This document shows, piece after piece, positions 31,931 to 42,410 of a stretch of DNA of 64,000 bases (position 1 is its first letter; each line of letters opens with the position of its first letter). A model generated the notes under the pieces. It saw nothing but the letters and a program-made list of their open reading frames with translations, was not told the origin of the DNA and searched no databases. A program made the position numbers and the translations under genes. Location of the stretch: the NCBI GenBank assembly GCA_028641055.1, contig CM054058.1, forward strand, positions 494,374,209 through 494,438,208, written 5' to 3'. The DNA comes from Alopecurus myosuroides. Its lineage: Eukaryota; Streptophyta; Magnoliopsida; Poales; Poaceae.

Positions 31931-32365
31931 ATGTCTTCCTACTCACTACCTTCAAGCCCGGAGTCGGTCTCCGACGAGGACAACCACCCCAAGGCTCTGC
32001 CTTGGTACGAGGCCGAGTGGCCCGAGGCGGAGTTGGACGTCCTGCCCATCGTGCTTCCCGTCGACGACTCTCCCGATCGGGAGCGATCGCCGACGCCGCC
32101 CTTCGTCCACCGCCCCGTCCCTTCCACCACCACCAAGACGTCGGACATCTCCCCCAAGACGAACCGCCGCCTCAAAAGACTGGAGCGGCTGGAGAAGAAG
32201 GAGTTGAAGGCGATGGAGAAGAAGGAGGCCAAGGAGGACGCGAAGGCTTTCCGGGCCAGCATCAAGCGGTCCCGTGAGAGGCAGGAGGAGACGATGCGGG
32301 CGGAGAACGGCAGCGCCCGGATCAAGCAGGAGATGGAGATCCGGGCGGCGGAGTGGAGGAAGTAG
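31931..32365 (+). CDS. intronless ORF, small charged coiled-coil protein, function unknown
   Basis: 144 residues, MSSYSLPSSPESVSDED to AEWRK. Residues 1-75 are Ser/Pro/Asp-rich and probably unstructured; residues 78-144 are Lys/Glu/Arg-rich (RRLKRLERLEKKELKAMEKK) and should form a long coiled coil. A TATA-like TTTAAATA sits 76 bp upstream, with a C/T-rich leader. It is not similar to the other ORF of this element except in general charge. It ends before an AT-rich 3' flank, as the first ORF does. I do not recognise it. Confidence 0.5.
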   Translation: MSSYSLPSSPESVSDEDNHPKALPWYEAEWPEAELDVLPIVLPVDDSPDRERSPTPPFVHRPVPSTTTKTSDISPKTNRRLKRLERLEKKELKAMEKKEAKEDAKAFRASIKRSRERQEETMRAENGSARIKQEMEIRAAEWRK

Positions 32366-32872
32366 GGCGGCGCCGGAGCGGGGGAAGGGCTCCCGCATGC
32401 ATGCAGAGCGGGAGCAGTTAGGGCTAGCCCTTTTTTTTTTAGTTAAATGTAATGTTTATCCGGCCCCACTGATTATATGTAAAGTGGGGCCAGTTATCCT
32501 TTCTAAGTATGTTTAATTATATATAAGCCCTATATATAAAGTTATGTTCTTATATTTGTCCAAATGTACCCACTGTTTAGAAGTTTTATCCTTTCTAATC
32601 ATCGCTTTAAAATCTGCACATTGTAAACAAAATTTATATATAAGAGATGTGCTTTAACGAATAATATTTTCTAAAAGAGCTGCATTATGTTTTCTAAGAT
32701 AACATAAAAAATTTGAGTTGAGCACAGTATATTTTATATTATTAATACGAATAATTTGATGGTTTAATAAATGGATAATGCGTAGTCTGCATGTAGTGAT
32801 TAATAAATATAAATGGATAATGTGTAGTCTACATGTTGACATTGGGCCTCATGTGACATTGGGCCGCAAGGA
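32366..32872. other. AT-rich 3' flank of the second ORF
   Basis: Contains a small inverted arrangement CGGCCCCACTG / GTGGGGCC (32460-32490) and a short duplicated stretch around GGATAATGCGTAGTC and GGATAATGTGTAGTC. No gene. Confidence 0.45.
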
Positions 32873-33004
32873 ACGGTCAACTGGTGGGGCCCACATGCAG
32901 CGCCAACCGTCAACAGATGGGGCACACAAACCGCGCCAACGCTCAACAGCTGGGGCCCACAGGCCGCGCCAACGGTTGTATGATGGGTCCCACAGGTCAG
33001 GATC
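32873..33004. repeat. 33-bp tandem repeat, four diverged copies
   Basis: ACGGTCAACTGGTGGGGCCC opens a unit ending CAGCGCCA; the pattern recurs every 33 bp up to the right TIR. Because 33 is a multiple of three, one frame shows an 11-residue repeat (TGGAHMQRQPS), probably meaningless. Confidence 0.8.
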
Positions 33005-33049
33005 CTAACGGGGGGCCGAAAATAACGGTGGGAGCAACGAAAAGAGTCC

Positions 33050-33144
33050 TTGCGCACTGACTAGGGGCAAAACTGAGGTCGATTCGGCGCTAGGGGTAAA
33101 ACTGAGGTCGTGGTGCCAACTGAGGGCACCTTGTTAATTATCCC
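33050..33144 (-). repeat. right terminal inverted repeat of the Mutator-like element
   Basis: Reverse complement of 25363-25456 with scattered differences. Confidence 0.85.
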
Positions 33145-33153
33145 GAAAAAAAA

Positions 33154-33853
33154 GAGCATGCTAATATGCTATCACCATACTTAATTAACTGCTTTGCTCA
33201 CTCCTGTGAAAAGCTACTACTACTAGTCAAGAGACATTAGGAATAAAATTGGTACTGCAAATGTGTAAGTAAAATTTATACCCTGATTCAGTTCTTACCA
33301 TTTCTGGTGCCCAGGCAAAAATCTCCATAAGATGCCAATAAGGTGGAGAATAGATGGAAGCACTGAGATTGCAAAGACTCCTTTTTATGCATGACTAGTC
33401 CTCTCACCTCCTAACACCAACACATCAACTTTCTTTCAATACGCATCGCACAGAACAATAATTCCTTGCCATAACTAGTAATCTGATAAAGTTGGCTGGA
33501 AATACTATATTACTATTGCAAGAGGCAGTGAATTGCTCAACTCAAACAGCACTACTGATCCTTCACCTTTGCACTTGTTAGTGTGATCCTGCTTCTGCTC
33601 AACTGTTACGCACTCATATGAGGATGGTAAATGAAGCAACAAGTGCTTTCTGTAATAATCACTTGGTTCACTGTTGAAGATTAAAGGCAAGGAAGGCAAC
33701 CTCACCAGGACCACACTACCAGACAGTAATGTACACAATGATCACAAATATCACACTGAGTTATCCAAAGTTGTAGCAACATACATAGGGCATAATTGGA
33801 ACATTTTGGGTGATTATTGACGTTCTGAAGACTAATACTTTCCGTCCCATGCT
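33154..33853. other. intergenic between the TIR element and the WAT1-like pseudogene
   Basis: Probably 3' flank and 3' UTR of the pseudogene. No other feature recognised. Confidence 0.4.
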
Positions 33854-36826
33854 TCATAAATTTGGTTGCTTCTCCCTGTCTTCTTCCACTCCTTTCACCG
33901 ACAAAAGAGCAGTCGATGATGCCTCCTTGCTCTTCCCCCAGAGGAGAATGTAGAGGCTGCCGATGACAAGAGCAGAACCTACCACACTTCAAGGACAAAA
34001 ACAGGAAACACATGTGTGACTTTTCCATTGTTCTGCCGGAGTTCTATGTCTTGAAGCAATGTTGCCGTTTGACCGATGGTTATTTACACTTGCAGCTTCT
34101 TAGCATTATGTCAACTGTTAGTCCTTTGGCAATAGTTGATGTCGATAGTCATTTACACTTGCAACATTTAAACTACATATCAAATATTAGTCCTTATAGG
34201 TCATAAATAATAGTACAAGTGTACGTTATTAAACATACAATTAACATATTTTCTTTTAGGATCAGCAACTTTTTAGCAATACATCAATTGTTAGTCCTTT
34301 GCTGATAGTTTACACTGCGACATTTGAGCACGTATCAATATTTAGTCCTTACAGGCGATAAATATAGTACAAATGTAGAACGATATCTGGATAAGAATAA
34401 TTTTTTTCTATGATCTTTTCTCTTCTCGTTAGGACATATAAGCTCTGTACTAGACCAAATAGTCAAATTAATATTTTCACGTGTGCGGCATAAAATAACT
34501 GAATAGAGTCTAGGTGATATGTTCCAAAAATATATTTATGCATATTCTGCAGAGTTGTCTTTACAATACAGTTGTTTTCACTAAGAGTGAATACGGAACT
34601 CCAAATACCTTCCAAGGTAGAGTTGTTCATGAAGGATGAAGATATCAAGGACTGCAGCAATGATCTGAATGAGAGGCATGAAGCCTGTAGTAAACACCGG
34701 CCCTTTCTTCTCGATGCACCAAGTTCATCAGAACGTACCCTATACCCGATACTCCCACTCCCTGCACAGCAAAGGTGCAAAGCTTCAGTGAAACCCAGCA
34801 CAACCATCGAATTTGAACCATTATTTGTCAGAAAAAAATCCTGTCTCTAACTGAATTTTCACACTTCTTTGGGCCAGACGAAGGCATGTGTCTGACTTGG
34901 GGGGATTAGGTTTTGTTACATACCAAATTCAATTCAAAAAAAATGTGATTAATAAGCTGGTGGTAAATCATCCTGCTTTATGTCCTGACAAGTAGGATCA
35001 AATAGCTTACAAAAGATTATGGTTTTTGTTTTCCAAAAATAGATACTTTTATTGATTCTTCGCAGATTGGTGCGGTTGCGATCTGCGTGGTTCCTCGGAG
35101 CAGCCACACGGGGAGGTGCCTTTGGGTGGTGAGTTCCAGCGCCCCTGCTTGCATTGAGCTGAACAAGGCCATGAATGCAGTACTGGAGATGACTGCAGGG
35201 TACTTCTTGGTGAGATTTCCTTGCAGTAGATCCAGAATGAGAACGTGATGCAGTTCACCAGCAGCAACGCCGAGCCCAGCATCCATCTACCCTTGCTGCT
35301 GATGCGTTCTTGCACTGAAGATGTTGTGTGAGTCAGAGCAGCATCCTTGTACAGGCTCAGCAGCATCGCACCACCGACCGACAAGAGTGTTCCTGCATAA
35401 GGATGTCAATGGGTAGGGTATGGGGCGGGTAGAGCAATACCATACCCATACCCGTATAGTCAACGGGTGGAAAACTCTACCCAAACCCGTACCCATGGGT
35501 ATGAAACTCTACCCATATCCATACCCGGCGGATACCCGTGCCCATTGGATACCCAACGGGTAAACAACTTATTATATTCATTGATAGCACATTTGACAAA
35601 ATATCAGTTCGATCAATTGTATGCCTCATCGCTGGGAATTTATCTCCTTAATTTGAGTATTTGGAATATGAGAGGATTAAGTAGTGAATGCAGTTTGGGC
35701 AGATTTGGGAGACGATGGGATTACGAGGACGCTTTGACCGACCCTTCTCCTCATCGTCTTAACCCTGGAGTCATGGTCTTATGGGTTTCTTCCTGCTGGG
35801 CTACATGGACAGTATAAATGGGTAGGATATGAGTATACCCACGGGTACAACACCATACCCATGACCTACCCATGACTTGACGGGTAGGGTACGGGTACTA
35901 CCCATGGGTATAAAAGTGTACCCATACCCTGCCCATACGGGTCGAATACCCGCGAATACCCGTACCCACGGTTAAAATTGCCATCCTTATTCCTGCAATC
36001 TTCGCAACACCTACCTTGCTCATCACATCAACTGTTTCCAACATGCAGAAGCAGTGTCAGTCTGGATGAACAGTTTGTAACTTGAAAATATATGCCAACT
36101 AAGAAACTGACCGGAGAGGGACGGCAATCAAGAAAGTGAAGACTGGAGTCATGTTCGAGAAAGTTGCAGAGAGGGTTGCAGTGGTGTAGCTCAACCCCAA
36201 GAAGAATAGGTACTGAGCAAATAGTGCCCTGTATATACATGTACACACAATCAGACAAAAACTAAAGGCATTATAATTTATAGTACTCTTTTGACTTGTC
36301 TTCTCTATTGCATTTATAAAAAGGCCAAAGTAACATTAACCAATTAGGATCATAAAAATAAAACAATACCCGAGTAGCGCGCTCATGAACAAGTAGGCAA
36401 ATATCTCCTTTGTGAATTTTGGTCTTGCATTCCTGAAATTAAAAATAAAAATAATCAGCACCCACAACATTCTGAAGACTGAAATTTATATATTAGCGTA
36501 ACTGCGTAAGATAAAATAGTTGGACCCTCAAAGGAGAGATTCTTCCCAAGTTAATGAAAACAGCATACCGCAGAGCATGATGTGTGAGCTTTTAGGATAA
36601 ACTTGCAGAGGTGCTATATATCATCCAGAAACAACATGAGCAACTGATTCTTTCTCACAAACCTTTCTTTGAAGTATGCAATTGGGGCCAGGAAAGCTGC
36701 GCCGACAAACTGTCGCAGAGCGATAAGAACGACAGGGTTCAGGCCGCCATCGAGCGCCTTCTTCACTAGCACTGTCATCACCACGAAGAGGGTGTCGAAG
36801 GTGAGCATGGAAGCCATCGACGCCAT
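33854..36826 (-). pseudogene. WAT1-related pseudogene, paralogue of 19532-25250
   Basis: Exon remnants: 36663-36826 (MASMASMLTFDTLFVVMTVL), 36370-36432, 36112-36228, about 36040 to 35070 (split), 34609-34761, 33854-33986. Lesions seen: (1) a hAT MITE inside exon 4 between codons of AKIAG and TLLSVGGAM; (2) a missing base near 35230, after NCITFSFW; (3) one extra base in exon 5 near GYVLMN (153 nt where the paralogue has 152); (4) a likely lost acceptor before exon 4 (CAT where CAG is expected, near 36040); (5) no clear donor after exon 4; (6) a LINE tail placed directly before the ATG. Exon 6 still reads VVGSALVIGSLYILLWGKSK. Same orientation as the intact copy, so a tandem duplication. Confidence 0.9.
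35398..35989. mobile_element. hAT-type MITE inside a WAT1-like exon
   Basis: 592 bp with imperfect terminal inverted repeats (TAAGGATGTCAAT at the left, and at the right the complement of TAAGGATGGCAAT). An exact 8-bp target duplication TTCCTGCA lies at 35390-35397 and 35990-35997, the hallmark of hAT. Subterminal parts are full of short TACCCAT/ATGGGTA motifs in both orientations. No transposase. Confidence 0.92.
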
Positions 36827-36838
36827 TAATTCTCTGCT

Positions 36839-37037
36839 CAGCAGGAGTAGCAGCTCAGATCAGAGATGAGCTTGCTTTGTTCAGAGAGGCTGCTGCGTTG
36901 GTTTGAGCCCCTAGGTGTTTTTCTTCCTGTAACAGAGTTGGTCTTTTCTTTCTTGTTGCCTCCTAGCCTTGGGCTATTGTACAGTTGTTCCCCCTTCTTA
37001 ATGAAATAGGCAGAGCACCTGCCAGTTATGTTCAAAA
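36839..37037 (+). mobile_element. LINE 3' fragment inserted directly before the pseudogene start codon
   Basis: A 12-bp direct repeat TAATTCTCTGCT flanks it (36827-36838 and 37038-37049), and it ends in a short A-rich tail (TTCAAAA). The text before the tail, CTTCTTAATGAAATAGGCAG, looks like a grass LINE 3' end. It differs from the 3' end of the LINE at 24.2 kb. Size 199 bp. Confidence 0.75.
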
Positions 37038-37049
37038 TAATTCTCTGCT

Positions 37050-37614
37050 AACCTGAAGCTCGAGGTGTCTTGTCTGTCCTAGGTGGTGGGCACTAACTAT
37101 CTTGGTAGCAGCCTTTATCCTATCTGTCTTATAGTATACATAATACTACATACAAGCATTGCCTGTGTATATGGTGATGTGAGAGAGCACTATCAGTCAG
37201 GTTACTAACTTTATGTGTGAGAGATCAGTACTAGTGTTAATGGTAAGCACTGTAGATTGGAGCATGCAGGCAAAGGTGAGTTGAGGAATGGTTCAAAGTG
37301 CATTGCAACTGGCTTAAGTAGCACCTGAATAAGCAAGGAATAGTTTAGGGCATAGATGCTGCGTGCCTGTGGACCACTGAAGCTGGCATCAATAGGTTCT
37401 TATGTCCATTGATGCTCTGCAGTCAAATCACCTATACAGCGCGCGACTGTGTGTCAGAGGAAGGGTAATGGTCATGCAGTGTGCATATGGCAAGTAAAAC
37501 CTTATCAGCTGCGTGTGTCAAGGGAGAACGGTACTACCTCCGCTCCAAAATGCATGACGCCACATTATGGAGCTGCACATTGCTAACTAGAGCACAAGTT
37601 GCACAACATGTGCT
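37050..37614. other. intergenic, former upstream region of the WAT1-like pseudogene
   Basis: No feature recognised. Confidence 0.4.
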
Positions 37615-38826
37615 TTATAAATTATAACCAACAAGATGGAGTTCGGGACATTGAGCAGACATACCTCTGAATACACGCAAACCCAATTCAGTTTTCAGGG
37701 CTCTCAATAGTGAAACAGTAAAGAAATTATAAGCCTCCTGGTATGGACATAAACCCTGGCTAACAATGCCTCTGTACAGCTTTATATGCCTCAAACCATC
37801 TTCCACTTTTGCTTAATCCAGACAACAACACATCATACAACTGTTGAGATAGCTCAAGATACAGTTCTGTAACTTAAAAGATACAACTGCAATTGCACAT
37901 ATTTGTTGATGGTTTGGTCATCAAAACTACAGTTTGAGACTGCATTAGGTAAGGCCACAAGTTTCTGCTCCACCATCAGATACTCATTTTGCAAGCCTAT
38001 AGTCAAAACATCATATGTCCACAAGGTTGGTTGGCATCCAGCATTTATAATTTTGCCTACAAGATCAAAGGTGCGACCAACTTTGCCTTACAATATATAA
38101 ACTTCAATCATCTTGACACAAGTGACTCCATCTGGTGTATGCCCTTGCCTCGGTAAATCTGAAAACAATTCCTCAGCTTCCTCGACCTTGCCTTTTGACC
38201 CAGAGCTTGGATAAGTACGCAGAGTAGGTAAACAGCTATTTTCAACCATCATGTTGAACACCTGTGGCCCTTATCGACAACAGATCAATCACCATCGACA
38301 TTGCCTTGTCGGTATCGCCGATTTTTGCAAGTAGCCCTTATTGTTTCATCGAATGTCCTGGTGTCTGCTAAACAACCAAACCTTGTCTTTACATCACGTT
38401 GCGGACGGAATCCATTTCCATATCCTCCACCAGCACTAATCTGGCACATGGCTGTATACATTCCTTCTTCTTCATATCAACAAACAGCCTCCAGGCATGC
38501 ATCTTCAGTGCTGTCCCATGTCACACAATGCAGCAATTGGGGCAGTAAAAGCGAAAGCTCGACCTCCTGCTCCAGCTTTAGCTCGTCGATGCCCAGACCG
38601 TGTCGAAGGTGTCCGGAAGGTATTCGTGGCAATGTTACAGCGAGAGGAAGAGCAGGAGGTCGAGCGCGCTGACGGCGTCAGGGCGCGTGGTCGCGGGAGT
38701 GAGGGCGGCGCTGGCGAAGAGGATCCCGGGCCGCACTTGTTGCCTGTGTAGGAAGAGGAGAAGGCGGAGAGGAGGAGGCGCGCGGCGTTGGCGCGTGGGG
38801 CCAAGGCGATTAATGGGCGGCGCCAT
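37615..38826 (-). pseudogene. pentatricopeptide-repeat (PPR) protein pseudogene
   Basis: The minus strand begins with a possible start MAPPINRLGPTRQRRAPPP (ATG at 38826) and an organelle-targeting-like Arg/Ala/Pro leader. Later fragments in various frames look like PPR motifs: FNMMVENSCLPTLRTYPSS, RQGHTPDGVTCVKMIEVY, GKIINAGCQPTLWTYDVL, and GLRHIKLYRGIVSQGLCP near 37750. They are separated by stops and frameshifts (for example a TAA after the VKMIEVYIL segment). PPR proteins bind RNA in plastids and mitochondria; this copy cannot make one. The PPR call rests on motif style and is fairly safe; the exact extent is not. Confidence 0.65.
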
Positions 38827-38996
38827 GGGAGGAGGAGGAGGAATTGGGTCACATCGACATCGCGTCAGGCGAGAAGGGCGGCGGCGGCCAGAGATCTCTC
38901 TCCAGACGAGGGAACCAGGGGACCTCCTAGCTATCGCTCGAAGCGAGTCGGAACTAGGCCTCGCCAAGGCCCATTTGCGCGACCAGGAGACTCCAC

Positions 38997-39640
38997 CTCA
39001 CACTTGTATTTTTTTTTTTTTTTACATTTCTACTTATCCTTTATCCTTTATTACTAGAATTTTTTTAGAAATAATTCTCAAATGTTTAAATATGAAAAAT
39101 TGTACATATTAGATAATTTTTCACATTTTAAAATATGATCTATTTTCAAAAATAATATTTTTAAATCAGAACATAGTTTAAAAATGAACAATTTAAAAAA
39201 AAAATTAAACTGAACAATTTTCATAATAATTTTTATAAAATGATGAACAATTTTTAAAGTGAAATTTTTTAAATTTTAATAATTTTTAGCCGAACTATTT
39301 TCGAATTTGAACAATTTTAAATTTGAACATTTTTATCCGAACATTTTTCGAATTTGAACAATTTATAAATTTGAACATTTTTTGTCCGAATAATTTTCGA
39401 ATTTGAACATTTTAAAGTTTGACAATTTTTTAGTTTAAACAGAAAATGAAACGAAAAGAAATAATAAAACGTAAAAGAACACAGAAAAGAAAAGAGAAAA
39501 AATGAAAACAGAAAAAGAAAGATAATAAAAAAGATTAAATAAGAAGTTATGACACGAACATAGCGTACGACCACGAAGCGGACATCCTAGGTTCGATCCC
39601 TCCTCCCCATCTTATTATTTTGTATTTTCTATTTAACTAA
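38997..39640. repeat. AT-rich degenerate repeat (TTTGAACAnTTT)
   Basis: From about 39150 to 39440 units such as CGAATTTGAACAATTT recur with variation. Then follows a purine-rich stretch to 39540, and GGTTCGATCCC at about 39591, which resembles a tRNA B box as found in SINEs; I could not find a matching A box. Confidence 0.5.
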
Positions 39641-40030
39641 TAGGCCGGTCCAAGAGGAATAAAGACCGTGAGCGAGTCGAAACTAGGACTCGCTATAAGC
39701 GATATATAGTGGCCGCGGGAACCAGAAAGGGGGAGAAGAAGAGAGAAGAGACGATGCGTTGTAATGGGCCACCTTTCTTAAAACGGGATCCTTTCTTTGT
39801 TGAGAAATATTCGGGGCTGAAATCAACCCCAACTAACCTGAAACGTAGGCCCGAATTCCGTGAAAAATGGCGGCACAGGACAAATAGTATCGAAAACTCT
39901 AGCCGCAGTGCCGTAGGATAGGCCCCTACAGCTTCCTCCTGGGCCGTCTGATCTATCTTAAGTGGCGCACTCCTGTGCGTCTGATGTATATAGCAAAAAC
40001 TATTCGTGCACACCATTTTTATCACTTATG
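39641..40030. repeat. dispersed repeat, copy 2 (partner near 15.5 kb)
   Basis: CTTAAAACGGGATCC ... GGGGCTGAAATCAACC ... CGAATTCCGTG shares order and orientation with 15470-15590. Identity of the element not determined. Confidence 0.6.
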
Positions 40031-40734
40031 TAACATTTCGCATGTAGCAAACCTATTTAAAAAATGCACGTCGGATATATGTTGCAAAAAAAATCGACAA
40101 AAACATTTTTTTGTACGCATGTAGCATGTGTAGCAAAAAATGTTGAGTATGTAAAAAACTCATGGACATGCAGCAAAAACCATGTAACCCTTTACATATA
40201 TCCATGTAGCAAAAGCCAATTACGTATGTAACAAATACAAGAAAATCTTGTGTGGCAAATTGAATAGACATGTCACCGTGTGATGTATTTTCAACACACG
40301 TATGTAGAAAAAAACATATTTACATGTAACATACTAAAACATGTTGTGCAACATTTTCGTCCAACATTTTTTTCCATATTACACAGCACGAATTGTAGCA
40401 CTTTGTCAACACAAACTGACAATTTTTTTTAGAATCGGGTACACGTACTGCCACAGGTAAAAAAATGTTTAGATGTGTGAAAGTTGGCCCACGAGCTGAT
40501 GGACGATGGGCTGCCACGACCACACCCACGCAAATAAGTGCTAGTCGCACGCAGAACCGACCGGCGCTGCAGCCGGTGGCTGTTTAGCCTTTTCGAAATA
40601 ATATCTGGAAATTCCATTTGATGCTTCACGCGCCGGTTATCATCGCTATGCCTAGGATTTTGAAGTCCTCACGCAAAGGATTGTTTTGTTGCCCACCGAG
40701 TCCCTAGCCAGGCCTAATGGATGCAAATATCGCT
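40031..40734. other. AT-rich sequence with recurring TGTAGCAAAAA
   Basis: CATGTAGCAAAA-like words recur between 40030 and 40350. The last 150 bp up to the copia element are GC-richer and unassigned. Confidence 0.45.
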
Positions 40735-40739
40735 CGGTT

Positions 40740-42397
40740 TGAAGGGAATATGCCCGAGAGGCAATAATAAAGTGTTTATTATGTTATTCCTTGTTTATGA
40801 TAGATGTTTATTTCTCATGCTAGAATTGTATTAACCGGAAACGTTGATACATGTGTGATTAATAAACAAACCGACGATCCTAGCAAAGCCTCTCTTTTAA
40901 CTAGCTCGTTGATTAACAGATGATCAAGGTTTCCTGATCATAGACATTGGATGTTGTTAATAACGGGATCATGTCATTAGGAGAATGACATGATGAACTT
41001 AAAACCTAACTAAGTGTAACAATACGATCAAGTCATTTAGTTTTGTTGTTATGTCTTACATTCGGAGTAACATTGTTCCTTAGACGATGAGATCATGTTA
41101 ATCACTAATACCGAAAGAATACTTTGATGACATCAAACGTCACACCGTAAAAGGGTGACTATAAAGGTGGCATTAGATATTCGAAAAGTGTTAGTTGAAG
41201 CTCATGTATCGAGAATGGGATTTGTCCATCCAATATGACAGATAGATATACTCAGGGCCCTCTCGGTGATACCACATCGACACCGCTTGCAAGCAAGTGA
41301 TATGATCACAAGGATGTTATATCACGGGAACAAGAAAAGAGTACTTGTCGGATAACGAGATCGAACAAGGTATAGCGGATACCGATGATCGGATCTCGGA
41401 CAAGTAATATATCGCGAGACAAAGGGAAATCGTTACGACGTTGAAAGGTTCACACGATCACGAGAGTCATCGTTGAATATATAGGAGTCATCAAGGATCT
41501 CGAGATCCCGCTGTTGATTATTGATCCGAGAGGAGTCTCGATCATGTCTATAATATTCGCGAACCGTAGGGTGACACATTTAAGGTTCGATGAAGCATTA
41601 GAGAGGATACGGAATACCGAAGAATATTTTGGGCAGCTCTGGAATTGTTTCGGGGAAAATTGAAATAGTTCAAGGGGTTTTTCATCGAATGGTTGTTAAT
41701 AGAATTAACAAATAGTTCGAGGTGCTGAATGAAAATGTTTGTTAATGGAATTAACAAATATAAATAAATAAATAAAAATGTTTTTATTTATATATTAAAG
41801 AAAAACCTTTGGATTTTCTAAGTGGAAAATTAAGGAATTTTGAGTGGGTGTGAGTGGAGCTTCCACTCACATGAAGAGAGGAAGGGGTGGGGGCACCCAT
41901 GGATGGCCGCACCCCCCTTTGGGCTGCCTCCCCGTCCCCTATAAAAGGAGGGTGAGGGCTCCCTCTTCTTCACACACTTGCCCACTTCTTTTCCCTTCCA
42001 CCCGCTGCTCCATTCCATGGTCTCCGGCTTGGCGAAGCCCTGACCGTGGGATTCTTCACCACCACCACGCTGTCGTGCTCCTGGAGTTCCGGGGGGGGGG
42101 GGATCCTCTACTTCCGCAACCCGCTGGATCGAGGGAACGGAAGTCTTCATCGAGCTGAACGTGTGACCGATTACGGAGACACCGCCGGTTTGCGGTGCAC
42201 TTCTTCTCGCTCGGGATCGGCGTGAGAACGACTACGCCAACAAAGAGATCTTTTCTCGTACCACTTTGAGTCTTCGAGGGTATGTTATCTCAAGACTCTC
42301 TATCTCCCCGTTGCCTTTCATCTCATAGATTAGATCTTGGCCTTTCGGGTTTATCGCGTGTAGGAATTTTTTTGTTTTCTATGCAACGTACCCTTCA
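40740..42397 (+). repeat. 5' LTR of the copia element
   Basis: 1658 bp. TATAAAAG at 41940-41947 is the likely promoter for the genomic RNA. A small G run at 42090-42100 is longer than in the partner LTR. Confidence 0.95.
41940..41947 (+). promoter_or_regulatory. TATA box in the copia 5' LTR
   Basis: TATAAAAG, also present at the matching place in the right LTR (48741-48748). BARE-1-type LTRs start transcription just downstream of such a box. Confidence 0.75.
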
Positions 42398-42398
42398 G

Positions 42399-42410
42399 TG
42401 GTATCAGAGC
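42399..42410 (+). other. copia primer-binding site (initiator tRNA-Met)
   Basis: TGGTATCAGAGC, one base after the LTR end; a full match to the classic plant copia site. The 1.1-kb leader to gag (42411-43552) is non-coding, as in this group. Confidence 0.95.

Larger units (their letters stand above)
25363..33144. mobile_element. 7.8-kb TIR element, Mutator-like, non-autonomous, with two ORFs and tandem arrays
   Basis: The ends are inverted repeats of about 95 bp (25363-25456 and 33050-33144). Shared core: CTCAGTTTTACCCCTAG, GAATCGACCTCAGTTTTG, CCCCTAGTC.GTGCGCAA. Immediately outside lies the same 9-bp sequence GAAAAAAAA (25354-25362 and 33145-33153; a following G also matches). TIR length and 9-bp duplication fit Mutator-like elements. 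No transposase is present; it holds two intronless ORFs (26046-26741, 31931-32365), a 203-bp array, a 348-bp array and smaller repeats. The A-run makes the duplication less informative than mixed sequence would be, but both the TIR pairing and its placement support the call. Confidence 0.8.

Noticed and set aside
33505..34028. Minus-strand ORFs near the 3' end of the WAT1-like pseudogene
   Set aside because: They are other frames of the last exon and its flank.
39575..39605. tRNA-like B box GGTTCGATCCC, possible SINE or tRNA gene
   Set aside because: No cloverleaf could be formed and no A box or SINE end was found.
41844..42158. ORF MGVSGASTHMKRGRGGG and its copy at 48645
   Set aside because: Falls in the copia LTRs across the TATA box and transcription start; the frame differs between LTRs by indels.
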